Positions 1 through 15,805 of a stretch of DNA of 64,000 nt are shown in pieces. This DNA comes from Parasponia andersonii (Eukaryota > Streptophyta > Magnoliopsida > Rosales > Cannabaceae), in the NCBI GenBank assembly GCA_002914805.1, contig JXTB01000232.1, forward strand, positions 312,150-376,149, read 5' to 3'. The stretch's first letter is position 1. Each line of letters starts with the position of its first letter. The position numbers and the translations under genes are program-made. The notes beneath the pieces were generated by a model. The model worked only from the letters and a program-made list of their open reading frames with translations, was not told the origin of the DNA and did no database searches.

Positions 1-729
1 ATCATTCCTTGCTGGTGGTATAAGCGACCTTTGTTCGTTATCCTGTTTCGCAGCGGGCTGGTCTGGTAGAGTCTTCTACGACCTATGAGAGGAATCCAGT
101 GGCATAGTGTGACGAGACCGGCTGTGGTTGCTATGATGCGATACAGATCGATCATGACCACGTCGTCGCTCCAAATATTGTCTTAGGTCTACAGGATCTT
201 GTCTCGACTCCCTGCTGATTCTTTCGAAGACACTTCTCGATGATCGTCCTTGTTCACTGCTCAAGTGATCCTGGTTGTTAGTGGATTTACGAGAAGGTTG
301 TGTACAACCACAGTTCGTACTTGAACTCTCCGTACGAGATTTTGGAGGCAAGTCTGCGACCTTGCCTTTCCCTTTGGAGATGCATTCTTCATGACGCTCC
401 TGCTGAGTTCTTGGCTGGTCGCGTCTTCTCGTCTCGAGAATCTGTATTCCCTTCACAGGTAATTGAGCAGGACATTCTTTGGGACGTTCATGTTGTGGTG
501 GGGTCACCATCTGCCCTTCAGCAAGTCGTCGCAGAGTGTCATTGATCTAGTTAGTGACTTGCTGAAGGTTCACGAGCGTTTCCTCCATACGATCCTGTCT
601 CTGGGATAGGTTCTCTGTTGCCGTCATAGTAGGCTAATCCGGAGTGGGGTCTGCCTGTGTAGCAGTAGTACTTTGAGGTTGATTTTGGCTAGTTCCGGTA
701 ACTCTGGTAGTATTTCTGGTGTTTGTCAT
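1..729 (-). pseudogene. Degenerate gypsy-type gag, 5' part
   Basis: Read on the minus strand, an ATG at 729 lies about 60 bases inside the LTR/primer-site boundary and opens a Gln/Thr/Asn-rich gag N-terminus (MTNTRNTTRVTG). Two in-frame TAG codons interrupt it, at roughly codons 32 and 61, before an open stretch from 510 to 76 rich in Arg, Ser and Glu. That stretch stops at 76, and the remaining bases to the window edge would need another frame. The composition (charged, low complexity, MVTPPQHERPKE start) resembles the N-terminal part of plant Ty3/gypsy Gag. No zinc knuckle, protease or reverse transcriptase is in the window because the element runs off the left edge. Position just inside an LTR supports gag; the stops mean it is not functional. 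Clade is not assigned. Confidence 0.6.
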
Positions 730-1285
730 TGTTGAAAAGGTGGAATTTGACAAATTTTTCTGCCGGAATAGCCCTCCTTCTAGCGCCAATTGTTGATGGA
801 GGTTTTATCAATAATAAATTTATAAAAAATCAAGAGATGTGGCTTGTGTGAATTGAAGTAATAATCAAAGCAAATAAGGAGAGAGGATTTTATAGTGGTT
901 CAGCTCCGAAAAAGATGAGCCTACGTCCACTGTTTTTTCACTATAATAATGAACACTCAAGGTTACAATCTCGTTTGGAAATCGGAAAGACTGAAAAGCT
1001 ATTGAAGAATACTAAAGACTTAGACGACCCAAAGCTTGGAATACTCTAAACTTGGAATTACCCAGACTTGAATTTGCTCTGACTTGGTTTCTTTGTGACT
1101 TGTCCCTCCCTTCGGAACATAGAGTCCCATTTATATAGATAAAGGTAACCTTATGTCCCTAGGATCCTTATGTCTCTAGGATCCTAATTGTATAAACGGG
1201 TAACTATACAATTGGGTAACGTAAATTAAGTAACAATATAATTGGATAACTATTCAAAACGGATAACTAGTTAATCACAAATAGG
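530..1285. repeat. 756-bp direct duplication, first copy
   Basis: Bases 530-1285 appear identical to 1287-2042, with a single N at 1286 between them. The duplicated block starts inside gag and ends inside the LTR, at no biological boundary. That is the pattern of two overlapping contig ends joined without merging. Treat the LTR and gag text in this copy as probably redundant. Confidence 0.85.
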
Positions 1286-1529
1286 NCGCAGAGTGTCATT
1301 GATCTAGTTAGTGACTTGCTGAAGGTTCACGAGCGTTTCCTCCATACGATCCTGTCTCTGGGATAGGTTCTCTGTTGCCGTCATAGTAGGCTAATCCGGA
1401 GTGGGGTCTGCCTGTGTAGCAGTAGTACTTTGAGGTTGATTTTGGCTAGTTCCGGTAACTCTGGTAGTATTTCTGGTGTTTGTCATTGTTGAAAAGGTGG
1501 AATTTGACAAATTTTTCTGCCGGAATAGC

Positions 1530-1547
1530 CCTCCTTCTAGCGCCAAT
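1530..1547 (-). other. Primer binding site of the gypsy element
   Basis: Just inside the LTR end, separated by the bases ATT, the minus strand reads TGGCGCTAGAAGGAGGG. It begins with TGG, as expected for a site complementary to a tRNA 3' CCA end, and is followed by a short leader and the gag ATG. The tRNA species was not identified. The redundant copy lies at 773-790. Confidence 0.6.
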
Positions 1548-2262
1548 TGTTGATGGAGGTTTTATCAATAATAAATTTATAAAAAATCAAGAGATGTGGC
1601 TTGTGTGAATTGAAGTAATAATCAAAGCAAATAAGGAGAGAGGATTTTATAGTGGTTCAGCTCCGAAAAAGATGAGCCTACGTCCACTGTTTTTTCACTA
1701 TAATAATGAACACTCAAGGTTACAATCTCGTTTGGAAATCGGAAAGACTGAAAAGCTATTGAAGAATACTAAAGACTTAGACGACCCAAAGCTTGGAATA
1801 CTCTAAACTTGGAATTACCCAGACTTGAATTTGCTCTGACTTGGTTTCTTTGTGACTTGTCCCTCCCTTCGGAACATAGAGTCCCATTTATATAGATAAA
1901 GGTAACCTTATGTCCCTAGGATCCTTATGTCTCTAGGATCCTAATTGTATAAACGGGTAACTATACAATTGGGTAACGTAAATTAAGTAACAATATAATT
2001 GGATAACTATTCAAAACGGATAACTAGTTAATCACAAATAGGAGATTTCAGTTTCCCTTTCCTTGTAGGTTTCTTCCATAGCATTTACTTATTTCCCTCT
2101 TCTTATAGATTTCCTGTTTAAAAGGCAAACTGCACGGAGAAGGTCGCACAAACCCTGTGGAAGAGGTCGCATATAACCATCACGGAGGAGGTCGCATATA
2201 ACCTTCATGGAGGAGGTCGCATATAATCCTTATGCGACCTTAGGTTTTTAGACCGCACAACA
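1548..2262 (-). repeat. 5' LTR of a gypsy-type retrotransposon
   Basis: The LTR is about 715 bp and bounded by TGTTG at 1548 and CAACA at 2262, a perfect 5-bp terminal inverted repeat of the TG...CA type. In element orientation (minus strand) U3 begins at 2262. A TATA-like stretch and the GTGGACGTAGGC block common near the R/U5 part of plant LTRs follow. The primer binding site abuts the 1548 end. U3 carries four tandem units of 23-25 bp at 2136-2233. A solo LTR of the same family is at 23642-24229. Part of this LTR (791-1285) is repeated by the probable assembly duplication. Confidence 0.8.
2136..2233 (+). repeat. Four tandem 23-25-bp units in the LTR U3
   Basis: Units start at 2136, 2159, 2184 and 2209 and share the core GGAGGAGGTCGCATATAA. 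Tandem repeats inside U3 often act as transcriptional enhancers in plant LTRs; that role here is inference. Confidence 0.75.
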
Positions 2263-2590
2263 TTTTATTCTTTGGGATATTTTTTTAAATGGTGCATTAC
2301 TTTATCATATAAATTAGACCTAACTGTTAATATTTTTTCTGGATTTTTTTTTTTACAAATGATTCATCATTAAGTGAAAGTAGACTTGTTATTATCTTCT
2401 TTTTTTTTTTCTTTAATGAAAAAGAGTGATATTTCTTTCACAGAAAAAAAAAAATGAATACTTCTCCTAAAGGTATAGAATATCTAAAATATTGTTCTTA
2501 AAAAAAAATTTCATATCAAATTAATTAGATTTCTGAATAATATTAATTTACAGAATAACAAGTGTAGGTGCACACGTAACCTAAAACTAG
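2263..2590. other. AT-rich spacer
   Basis: A/T homopolymer-rich DNA between the gypsy LTR and the first MITE. No coding or structured element is seen. Confidence 0.6.
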
Positions 2591-2855
2591 TATATATATA
2601 TGACACCAATCCAGTAAGTATTTTTTTTTACCTATACATAGGTATTAATTTGGCTAATGAAAATTTAGCATGCACATTCTTTTATTGTAAAAAGTAAGAA
2701 AGAGAAAGAATATTAATGATACACGTCTTTTTATACACTTCATTATAGTCATTAATCAATATTAAGTAGTGATCCAACGGCTAAAAAAAAATACCTACTC
2801 ATACTCATAGGTAAAGAAAAAAAATACCTATTGGATTGGCGACCATATATATATC
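2591..2855 (+). mobile_element. (TA)n-flanked MITE, copy A
   Basis: About 265 bp, starting in TATATATATA and ending in ATATATATATC. The ends are inverted: ACACCAATCCAGTAAGTATTTTTTTT on the left against AAATACCTATTGGATTGGCGACC on the right. The interior has the family signature TTTAGCATGCACAT, a purine tract, ACACGTCTTTT and GATCCAACGGCTAAAAAAA. Four more copies occur in this window (21732-21990, 22000-22275, 22266-22551, and partly 35732-35810). There is no coding capacity. Insertion into TA microsatellites recalls the Micron-type MITEs of rice; superfamily not proven. Confidence 0.8.
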
Positions 2856-2870
2856 TGAATAAGAAACAAG

Positions 2871-3126
2871 TTTCACCTTGATATATAAGAAAAAGAAAAT
2901 TCAATATTCTCTGTATAAATATATTTTCGAATAGGCGCACCTTTAAAGCAAGTTTTTTCAGCTTGTTCATTGCCTTGAATTGCTTCATCCTTGAAAGGAC
3001 CGCACTGTCAATGGGTTTGTCCGAAGCTTCTCCAACTTCTCTTATCCAGGGATGTTCTAAACCAAACCATCCAAACTCAAAGTTGAATGGCAACAACTTC
3101 AGCAGGTAGGACAATACATATGGGAC
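2871..3126 (-). pseudogene. Duplicated CPK exon 4 fragment with intron flanks
   Basis: This segment is a close copy of 5119-5369, exon 4 of the CPK gene lying about 2 kb away on the same strand. It encodes the junction-domain peptide [15 protein letters not shown] and continues to KLKKLALKV. Compared with the real exon it carries a Gly-to-Val change (REGGEA to REVGEA) and Arg-to-Lys (QFRAMN to QFKAMN). Intronic bases on both sides are also copied, so it is a genomic duplication, not a retrocopy. It lies downstream of the CPK stop codon and has no partner exons, so it is not expected to encode protein. Its left breakpoint is about 16 bp from MITE copy A. Confidence 0.88.
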
Positions 3127-4092
3127 CAAGGTAGTGTTTGTTTGGAGGCAATAAACAAATGAATAGAATGGAATGAATAGTATTTATTTCATTGTTTAGT
3201 TTTGCTATTTAATCGTAAAAAAAGTCATTCCATTGAAATAATAATCTATCTATTCGATAGAATTGTATTTCTTAAAATAAACTAATTAAAAGATTTGCTA
3301 ACAAAATTTAGAACACATGCCTATTGTTCACTTTCACGTCGGAATCTCTCAAAATAACATGATTTTAAAAATAACATACGGATTGATATGTATTCAAACT
3401 TTCGTTTCGGAATGAATGCGTTTAGATTTTGAATTCCCTAAAAAATCCTTGAAAATCAGCGGTTCTATGCTCTTTTGCTCGGATCCCAGTTTAGCTTTGC
3501 GGTTCCGCAAACAACATTTTTAATTCAAATTATTGTTTTAAATCATAGCATTGAGAGGATGTCTTGTGCTGTTAGTATCATTCTAGGAATTGTTCCTTCC
3601 AAAGCTTTGCTTCTAGCAGCTTGTGTGTATAACGAAAAAAAAAAAAAAAAAAAAAAACTACCCATGGGATCTGTGCCAAATCCCGAATTTAGAACCTGTT
3701 TATTATTTTTCATTTTCCAATTTAGTGGTATATATTTGTGTGTGCGCGTGTGTATGGCTGCTGTTCAATAGAGAGGTGAAGCAATACCAGTAGGCTTGTA
3801 AACTTAAGTACAACATCTTCTGTCTTTAAATAATTCCTTCTTCAAACATCAATATAATGGAATAAATTCACTAAAATAATAAAATAATTAAAAGACGGTA
3901 ACTATGCACAACTAGAAGTTGCAACTCAAAATCAATCCAAAACGAAGGCTCCGTACATTCGATGGCATACATTTTGTTCTTAGACAGAAAGCATTTGTGA
4001 AGAGAAGCTTGCCATTGAGATGGCTCGGCCTCAAAGTCTATCGATTTATGCATGTTGTCTTTGGTAGTAAGAATGGTAAAATACATATTGAT
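3127..4092. other. Intergenic DNA and likely CPK 3' UTR
   Basis: No gene seen. It contains a 23-bp poly(A) run at about 3634-3656. The part just below 4093 should hold the 3' UTR of the minus-strand CPK gene. Confidence 0.5.
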
Positions 4093-7687
<3,595 letters not shown>

Positions 7688-10600
7688 TTATGAGACTAAT
7701 ATCTTAACCAGTTTGGATCAAAATGATTGACTGAAAGTTTGAATCTTGAATTAGAAAATAACCCAGATGAGAATTCGGAAACAGTATCCAAAATATGCTG
7801 AATTTCAGAAAAGAGGCTCAAGAAAAGTAAGGATTTTACGGATCAGAAATCCAAAAAGACGAACTGGGATACGATGAATTTAAGGAATTAGTTGATAGAG
7901 AAAAATCCCAGATAGAGACTTGGACAGAATATGCGAAGGAACTTGACAAAGAAGTAACTCTGGTTTGGGATTGGGGGAGCTATAATGGAAAACTGAACGA
8001 GAGTTATTTGGTTTGGCTTAAAGTTGGGGCCTTTGGAGAAAAGTCTGATAAATAAAAAAAGGATTAGATTAGAATAGAAGAGGAAGTTGGTCAATTGTTG
8101 AATTAAGTGGACTTGGTGAAACTTTCATGACATGAAGAAAGAGAGAGGAAGTGGGGGAATCTTTCATAGTTAGAGGCAGCAGACAGTGGCTATGAAAACA
8201 AAGTTGTCAAGTTTCATTTTGTTTTTCTTTTCTTTATCTGTAAGTGTAGTTCATGTATATATTTATATTATATGGTTTTCGACACAGATGGGAGGTTTTC
8301 TAGTGCTTGGAGAGACCAATCTTTCATGGAAAAGAGATTTAAAAAAAAAAAAAAACAAAGGGTCTGACTCTCAGTGATCTTTCCAATGAATATACAAAAT
8401 TTTCTCAATTAGATATCCCTAACTTCATGCCAAATTTTTAGCTGTAAACTTTATTAACATCTGGCTGGATGCACACAAATCACTCTTCAATTTCTTACAA
8501 TGTGGTCAATGGAGTTTTTCTTTTCGTAAATTTTCAAAGGTTTATTGTTGTGAATTTTGAAATTTTTGTTCTTTAAATCCCAAATTTTTGGTCATCAAAT
8601 CTTAAATTTATTTTGCAAAATGACGCAGCTGTGACTGAGCTAAAATAACCGGGACAATGACAATCCAATTTAACCATGAGAAGTCAAGTAAAAGAATAAT
8701 TGGGTTTACACTACGCGCTATAAAATCAATTAATAATAATAATAATAGAGCAAGGTTGTTCATGCACCTCATTTTCACTTTTTTTTTTTTACTACCTGAT
8801 ATGATGACAACACTAAAATAATTAGCCTTTTAAAAATATAAAAATATTACATATTATAATATAATCGGCATTCAATTAATGAGATTGGATGGTAAAATAT
8901 AGAATAGTTCTAACATAGCACGTCTCTTCGTTTAAATTAGAATAAAAAATATTTCCTATGTACCAAATTTATTTTTTTGAAGGTTACGATGTACCAAATT
9001 TTAATCCATAGAAATTAGTTTTATAATTATCAACTGAGACTCATCATATCTGTTAACAATAAATAATTAACATATGATCATACTTTTTTTTATTTTATTT
9101 TTTGATGCGGATCATGTTTTATTTGATCACGATGAAAAACATAGTGTCATGATGATGGAACACGGTTCCACGTTATGCGTTATGTGTGTGCAACAGAGAG
9201 TAGCAGCATTGTGGATCAGAAGGTTCAACTACTATGGGCATCGACATTAAGAAATCCGCAGTCATAAGTCATCGTAGGGACTCAAAAGAACACGTAGCCA
9301 CATGGGTATTTGTCGTGGTATGTGCTGATATCAGAAACGTACACTTGGGTTTTTTCTTTATTTAAATATTTATATTCGAAAGTGCACTTGGGTTGTCAAC
9401 TGCTGCTAAAAGTCTAAAACAAAGTATTTTGTTTGGAATGACTTGGTATTATTGCTTTTCACGCGGTTTTGATCATGTGAACCACACGCTTTTGTAGCAT
9501 TTTTTAAATTATTAATGTCATTTGAGTTTAACATAAAATTCCATCCAAAAAAATAAAAAAGGTTTAACATGTACAAAAAAGCAAAAGCTCCTTTTCTAAG
9601 ATGAAAACAAAAAAACAGAAACTTCATTCGGTTACTTGAGGGAATAAATAATTAATGAGACTATCAAAGCAAATTTTCGTGATGTTTCTTTGGCTTTTAA
9701 TTTTAGTTTAGTTATAGGGCAACTTCCAAAAAGAAAATATGCTCGTGGATTTTATTTCTTTGATTTTACCGCATAGAAAAATATGATACATGTGTTGCTG
9801 CAGTTAATAACGAACACAAAAGTTGGCCTACTTTCACTTTTTCCAATATTATGAGGGATTACAATTTACATTTATATGAGAGCTTCAAGAAATCTAATCT
9901 AGCATTTTTATATTGTGTGTAGAATAATATGTTTGGCCCTTTTATATAGATAATAATGACTCAATTTTCGAGATGTGAATAAGAAATTCACTATGTAAAA
10001 TTAAACACAATTTCGAGCAACTAATAATTATGAGTAATTATCCAATTTCAACGAGGATAATTTACATTAATGGTGGATTTTTGGCTCTTCGACATAATTA
10101 GGAAAGTTTCCCAAATCGATCGATTTCCTCCTTATTTCCTACTTGATGAAGATTGCGAATGTGAAGTTTTCTATTTAGCTAATCTTCTAGAGTTACATGT
10201 AATACTTTATTATTCGCATTGGTAACCATTTATGAAAATAAAGTCGATTAAGCATTAATTGACCTCGTGATAGTGAGCAACTATTTGATGGTGAAAACCA
10301 CACAACAACATTTAACATGCTCTAACTTTGAGTGATTAGGTATATATACTTCTAATTTTAAAAATTGAAATAGACAAATATAAAGAAGAGAATGTGTTGA
10401 AGTCCGAAATAAAAATGAAAAAAATAAATCAAAAAGACAATCAGGCTCCTATAAAGTTATAAACTAAACAAGTCCACTTTTTGTATGTAATAATTTGAAA
10501 AGACAAGGCTTATGCCTTATGGTATATGCTATAATCCTAAAAAAAAAAAAAGGCAATTAATGTCTTGTAGTTCAACCATGTACACATAAAGGGTATTTAT

Positions 10601-10845
10601 TGCAAATTATCCTATACAATACGTGGCCAGTTTGGTCGGTCTGAACTCCAAAATATAAATCAATTATTGTATGATTTGGCTAGTCTTCCAAACTACACAG
10701 TTTGTATTAGCCGATTAAAACCAACTGGCCAGATTGCACCAATGTTTTGTGGTGCAGTCTAAGTAATTTCAAAATTTAGTTGATATCACAATTTGAACTT
10801 ATTTTCTTGGTAAAAATCAGCTTCCCAAGAAAAAAAAAAAAAACA
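7688..10845. other. CPK 5' UTR/promoter and AT-rich intergenic DNA
   Basis: The first few hundred bases upstream of 7687 should contain the CPK 5' UTR and promoter; no TATA box or start site could be fixed. From about 8400 on, the sequence is AT-rich with many short A and T runs. No coding region, LTR or TIR pair was recognised. Confidence 0.5.
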
Positions 10846-10921
10846 AAACATGAGATATAACACATCATTTATAAATAACCATCAAACATGAGATATAACA
10901 CATCATTTATAAATAACCATC
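10846..10921 (+). repeat. Perfect 38-bp tandem duplication
   Basis: Two identical 38-bp units, 10846-10883 and 10884-10921, beginning AAACATGAGATATAACAC. A recent local duplication, with no feature around it. Confidence 0.9.
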
Positions 10922-11946
10922 TAAAAATATAAAGATCTAAATTAAATATGACATCAACTAGACATTCATATCGTAATTAAATAAATCATCTAAATTCTAA
11001 TGTCCAAATATCAATGCAAATATAACACAGTTAAAGGTTCAAACTAAATTAAAAGTTCTGGTAAATTGAAACTTGAGTTACAACCCTAAGGATATTAAGC
11101 TTCTAAAGTGAGTGAGAGAGTTTTGGATTAGGCCTGGTAAATATATATATGTTCAAAAAAATGCTCCCTATAAAACTAACACATGTTGATTGGTTTCGAT
11201 TTGAAATCGATTAGTTTTTGGTAAATTATAAACCAAATTGAACCAGTTAGCTTGCTAGTTTTTCAATTTGTCATTGGCCACAAATGAGCTACAATCACAC
11301 AGATTGGCCTCAATTGGTTTGGTGTGGCCGATTTCTACAATTTGACAATTATTTTGAACACTCCTAAATATTTTTGCACCATTTTATGTTGTTGTCTATA
11401 TATATATATATACGACTTGTTTGACACGCAAGACAAGACTAATAATTGAAATTGAATTGAATTGGACTATTTATTATTATATTGGGTTTGTTATAACACA
11501 AGACTAAAGTATAAATACATAATAAAAATTTTATTAACATAGTTTTCATAATAATTTTTTTATGAAATAAGAAGATAAATATTTCATAAATTGGAGAGAG
11601 AAAACTAAACAATAATAAAATAAAATAAAATATTTTTTAATTTTATTTTTAATAATTATTATATGTCTAAATTTATTTTTAATAGTTATACACAAATTTT
11701 TAAAATGAAATATGCATTTTTTTTTTAAGAAAAGACAAAAGATAAAAACAATTTTATCCAAGAAGAATTTGCAAAAGAAAAAAAAAAAAGAGAGTAACCA
11801 TCGTCTTTTGCAGGACTTAAAAAACTCAAGTTTCAAGTGAGCTCTAAGTGAGACTATTTAGTCGCGTGCCATGGACACTATTTTGAAAGCTAGATTCTTT
11901 CCAAAAAAGATATATAATCCCCTCTTTTAGTCCACTACTCCGAACT

Positions 11947-12008
<62 letters not shown>

Positions 12009-14079
12009 TAATGCACTCTTAAGTTTACATCTCAACATTAGAGAGGGAAGAAGGTCAATATGATTACTATTTAATCAAGCTAATTTTGTACGTGATCACT
12101 ATAGTTTACGCGCCATTATTTAGGGTTTTGATTGAAATGGTTTAGTAACATGTTTCTTTATGTTTACGAAGTAATTAATTCTTCATCTTTATCCCACCTT
12201 TTAGGGACAATAAAAGAAGTCTTTTTTTTTTGAGATAATTATTGAGAGAAAAAAAAATGAGAAAGAAATAAAAGGATACTTCTATTGGCCTTTAGACAGT
12301 TTTCATTATATGAAACTGCATGGAAGCTGCAATGTCTTCTCAAAGTAACCAAAGTAAAAAGAAGACAACTGGTACTTGGAAGGCCATTTTTTGAGTGTTA
12401 AAACGTTTCGTTCAGGAAAAGTAACATAAATATATGATTTCAAAAAAGAAAATAAAAAATGAAAAATAAAAAAAGAAGGATGGTGCTTATAGTTTGTTAT
12501 GGTCAGGCTCTGTAATATGTAAACTCTTATCTAGAAATAGCATATTAAGCTTTAAAAAAAAAAAAAAAAAAAGAAAAAATGTGTGGAGGTGTAATGGTCT
12601 CATAATGCATGCCCATTTACGAGTGGTTGGTTATTGTTAAAATAAAAGCAACCAATAGTAGTGATGGTCATTTGGACAGAGCAGACCCAACCGAGTTTGG
12701 CCAACCCTACTCATAAATCATAATATATCATTACCAAAATAGTTTAATGTGTCTTATATGTATACGATCTACCACCCTTACATCTCAGTGTCTCTCTCCT
12801 ATATTCTAAAATGTTAATCACCCAAAAGCATAGTGAATGATAATTACTAGCATTACGCTTTGTCATCTTCCAAACTACATGTTGTCATATATTCTGTTTA
12901 TTGAATTATTGAGGAAATGCTTTGTTTTGTTTTGTTTTTCTTCCTTTTTATTAAAAATAAGGATAATATTAGTGAGTTAGCTAGGGTGTACTTTAGTCTC
13001 AAAACCAAAGGTCCACGAGAAAATTAGGTTGTCTAGCCAATTTAGAAAATAATTACAAATTTACAGTGACCTCAGGTTTTTCTTAATATAATATTGCATT
13101 TTCTATATAAATGCTACTTTTAAATTTTGTTTAGAACACTATCATTTTTTAAATAATAACGAATAACTAATAACTAATTTCAGTACTGATAATTAGTAAC
13201 TAAATATATTTATAACTTATAACTGATAACTAATAATTAGTAATTAGTTTTTAGACACTATTAATTAGTAATTATTTTTTAAATTATTTTTCTAAAAAAA
13301 ATTTAAAAAGTGGTTTTTTTTTTAAAAAAAATTGGTACGAAAATTGGGGAAAATAATCCATATTTTTTTCTTCCCGTTTCTGTAAATAAAAGTGTTAGTA
13401 ACCCAAGGTCCATTTACCAATTGTGCTTCGGCCCTGATAACAAAGCCCATTTTCTGTGGGCTCAAAGCCGAAGTTCCATTACATATGCCACCAAATTATC
13501 AATTATCCTGATCTCAGATTTTTTTTTTTTTTTAAAAAGTCAATTATCCCAAATTCTTATAGCTTCTTTTCTTTACGTCTCTTATGTCATGACGTGTCAG
13601 AATGACAACATGGCAGTGGTGAGTTCAACAGAACTCGGACTAGATTTTTTTTCCCTATTTTATAAAATTAGTCGTGTTATATCGTGTTTTGCGTAATTAA
13701 GTTGTATAAATATTATATACATTAAATTTAATTTAGTGCTAGGTTGAATATATTTCAATATTAAAAGATATATTTATCTCTATAACATACATTAAGTCTA
13801 ATTTATAATTAAGTTCAATATATTTCAACATTAAAAGATATATTTATTTTGATGAGACAANTAAATTTATTATAAAATATCATTAATATTAAATTAAACA
13901 CACTGTTATATAATACGCTTATATATTACAACCAATTATAACATAAAAAAAAATAGGAATATTATGAAAAAATAAGAATTAAATTAAAAAATTTTTAAAA
14001 ATTTTAAAAATAGAATAATGATCAAATAATTTATAAGAGTTTTTACACTCTTTTTGCTTCTAGATATATCCAAGAAGAA
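10922..14079. other. AT-rich intergenic DNA with (TA)n
   Basis: No gene seen. Notable only for a pure (TA)n microsatellite at 11951-12003, low-complexity AACTAATAA-type sequence at 13150-13270, and two diverged copies of a roughly 90-bp block with TTGAATATATTTCAA and AAAAGATATATTTAT at 13696-13850. A single ambiguous base lies at 13861. Confidence 0.55.
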
Positions 14080-14212
14080 TTTGTAGACAACTCGTTCTGA
14101 ATCTGAGGCCACTCAGTCGGATGTTCTTTCTGAAGGCTATCAGCCAGGTGAAGATGTTGTCATATGGATTTCCACTAAAGAGCACACTCCTGAAGAGTAG
14201 CAAATTCCGAGA

Positions 14213-15329
14213 GTGAAAGAGTTACAACTAGTTGAGGTGGCTATAGTTAAGTTTGAGAGGAAGAAACGGGTCGGCCAACGATCTAAGAGACTCATTGACC
14301 ACACCGATCTGTCAAACAAGAAGTTCAAGGTTAGTAATCCATGCAAACCAAACCCATTTCGGAAAATTGAATATAAACAGCTTGATACATTTAGGAGATG
14401 CCTTGCATGACTTATTGATAACCGGAAACTAATCCAGCTTCTCACTGGTTATGCTACTACTAGATTCTTCTTCCACTTGTAGACTCCTTGGAAGTGGCTT
14501 TCAGATGAGGTAATTGGATTTATAATTAAATTTCTTCATTTTGAAATCCTTTTTTATATTCACTTAAAAGTTATTGTATTCTCTCCATTTGCAGCACATT
14601 GACGCGGCTTTTCGGTTGATACGAGAATGCCTTTGGCTTTTCCCAAAGACTTATAGAAAGAAGGTCGCCCTTGCGGACACAGTCTACATTGCATGTATGA
14701 ATGGTCGGTGTGATGCATTCCGAAAAACCTCCAATAAAGCGAAGTTTTTATGGGATGACCAGCTTACTGACTATACTAAAGGAGATGCAGATAATTTTCA
14801 ACGTGGCTGGGAGGAGGTTGACGAAATTTACTATCTCTTGAATATCGGTTCAAATCATTGGGTTCTTGTGCAGATAGATCTTCCTACGCATATGCTCACG
14901 GTATATGACTCTGACCAAGCATTACATGATGATGCACGTGTCGAGGAAGCCATGCGTCCAATGATGAAGATGTTGCCATACTTTCTGCTGAAGGTAGAAG
15001 GAGTCGCTGATCGTGATGATCTTGATTTGACTACAACGACGAAACCTCGAAATTTTAATGTTAGAAGGTTACCTCCCAATGTAGTGCCACAAACAACAAA
15101 TAGGTAATTCAATACAACATAAAGATATTAACAAACATTTCTTTAATTGGTTATTTTGACACTAACTAGAATTATTTACCTTTGCAGTGGAGATTGCGGT
15201 GTTTTTGTTGTAAATCACTTGGAATGTCTGTTAGCCGACATTCCACTGTCCAACGTTGTTGATGATATTATGCAACATTCAAGACAGAAATTATGTGTAG
15301 ATTTATTCTACCAGAATATAGAGCCATAA
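14213..15329 (+). pseudogene. Ulp1-like cysteine protease (C48) of a MULE
   Basis: The family removes SUMO-like modifiers; the role of the transposon-borne copies is unknown. The N-terminal part is 14213-14509, a basic region reading KRVGQRSKRLID and then LLTGYATTRFFFHL. It is joined by a GT-AG intron (14510-14594) to 14595-15103 and by a second (15104-15187) to 15188-15329. The catalytic elements are visible: His in SNHWVLVQIDL, Asp in YDSD, and Cys in SGDCGVFVVNH. The catalytic domain exons are open and spliced in frame. Upstream the frame is broken by TGA after RRCLA and TAG after FFHL (before TPWKWLSDE), so the full-length protein is not encoded. The true start could lie further left. The triad assignment follows the C48 family pattern. 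Confidence 0.8.
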
Positions 15330-15805
15330 GTGTATAATAAATTTTTGTATAATTGGTAGTTTTGCTCATTTTTGTAAATAATTTTATTTGGGATAGAGTA
15401 GCTGATGTATTGTGCATGTATTATGTTACTGTGCATACTCAGGTTAAAAATTGAAGTCAAAACAAATGAGATATAATTCAGCTTGTTAACCAGAGTCAAA
15501 ATTTGATGATATTCGTCACTGTTTTCGATGACATTTAGATGCATTTTGATTCATTTTCGATGATTTTTCGACTATTGCATTTTGATTCAAAATTTGGATG
15601 CATTTTCGAGGATTTTTCGACTATTGTAATTTTTTCAAAACTTTATATCATTATAATACAGTAAATAATATTACAAACTTATTCCAACTAAATATTAAAA
15701 TTATTCATTACAACGTTATATTTAAAATCCTAAAATTAAAATGATAAAATTAATAGTACAAAATTCTCAAGATACGTCATTTGTTGTTTGATTTTCTATA
15801 CAAAA
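15330..15805. other. Spacer between converging MULE genes
   Basis: AT-rich. It contains several TTTTCGATGATTTTTCGAC-like words at 15520-15630, which are the reverse complement of the TCGAAA words in the 18000-18530 tandem repeats. Confidence 0.6.

Noticed and set aside
2752..3129. 125-codon minus-strand open frame with kinase-like sequence
   Set aside because: Explained by the duplicated CPK exon 4 plus flanking intron and MITE sequence; not a separate gene.
3475..3771. 98-codon plus-strand frame running into a poly(A) tract
   Set aside because: Contains a polylysine run from the A tract and no conserved sequence. A retroposon tail was considered, but no target duplication or parent was seen.
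11844..12038. Open frame with alternating Ile-Tyr
   Set aside because: Translation of the (TA)n microsatellite.
13310..13696. 128-codon plus-strand frame
   Set aside because: AT-rich with long T runs, no domain, no splice context; likely chance.
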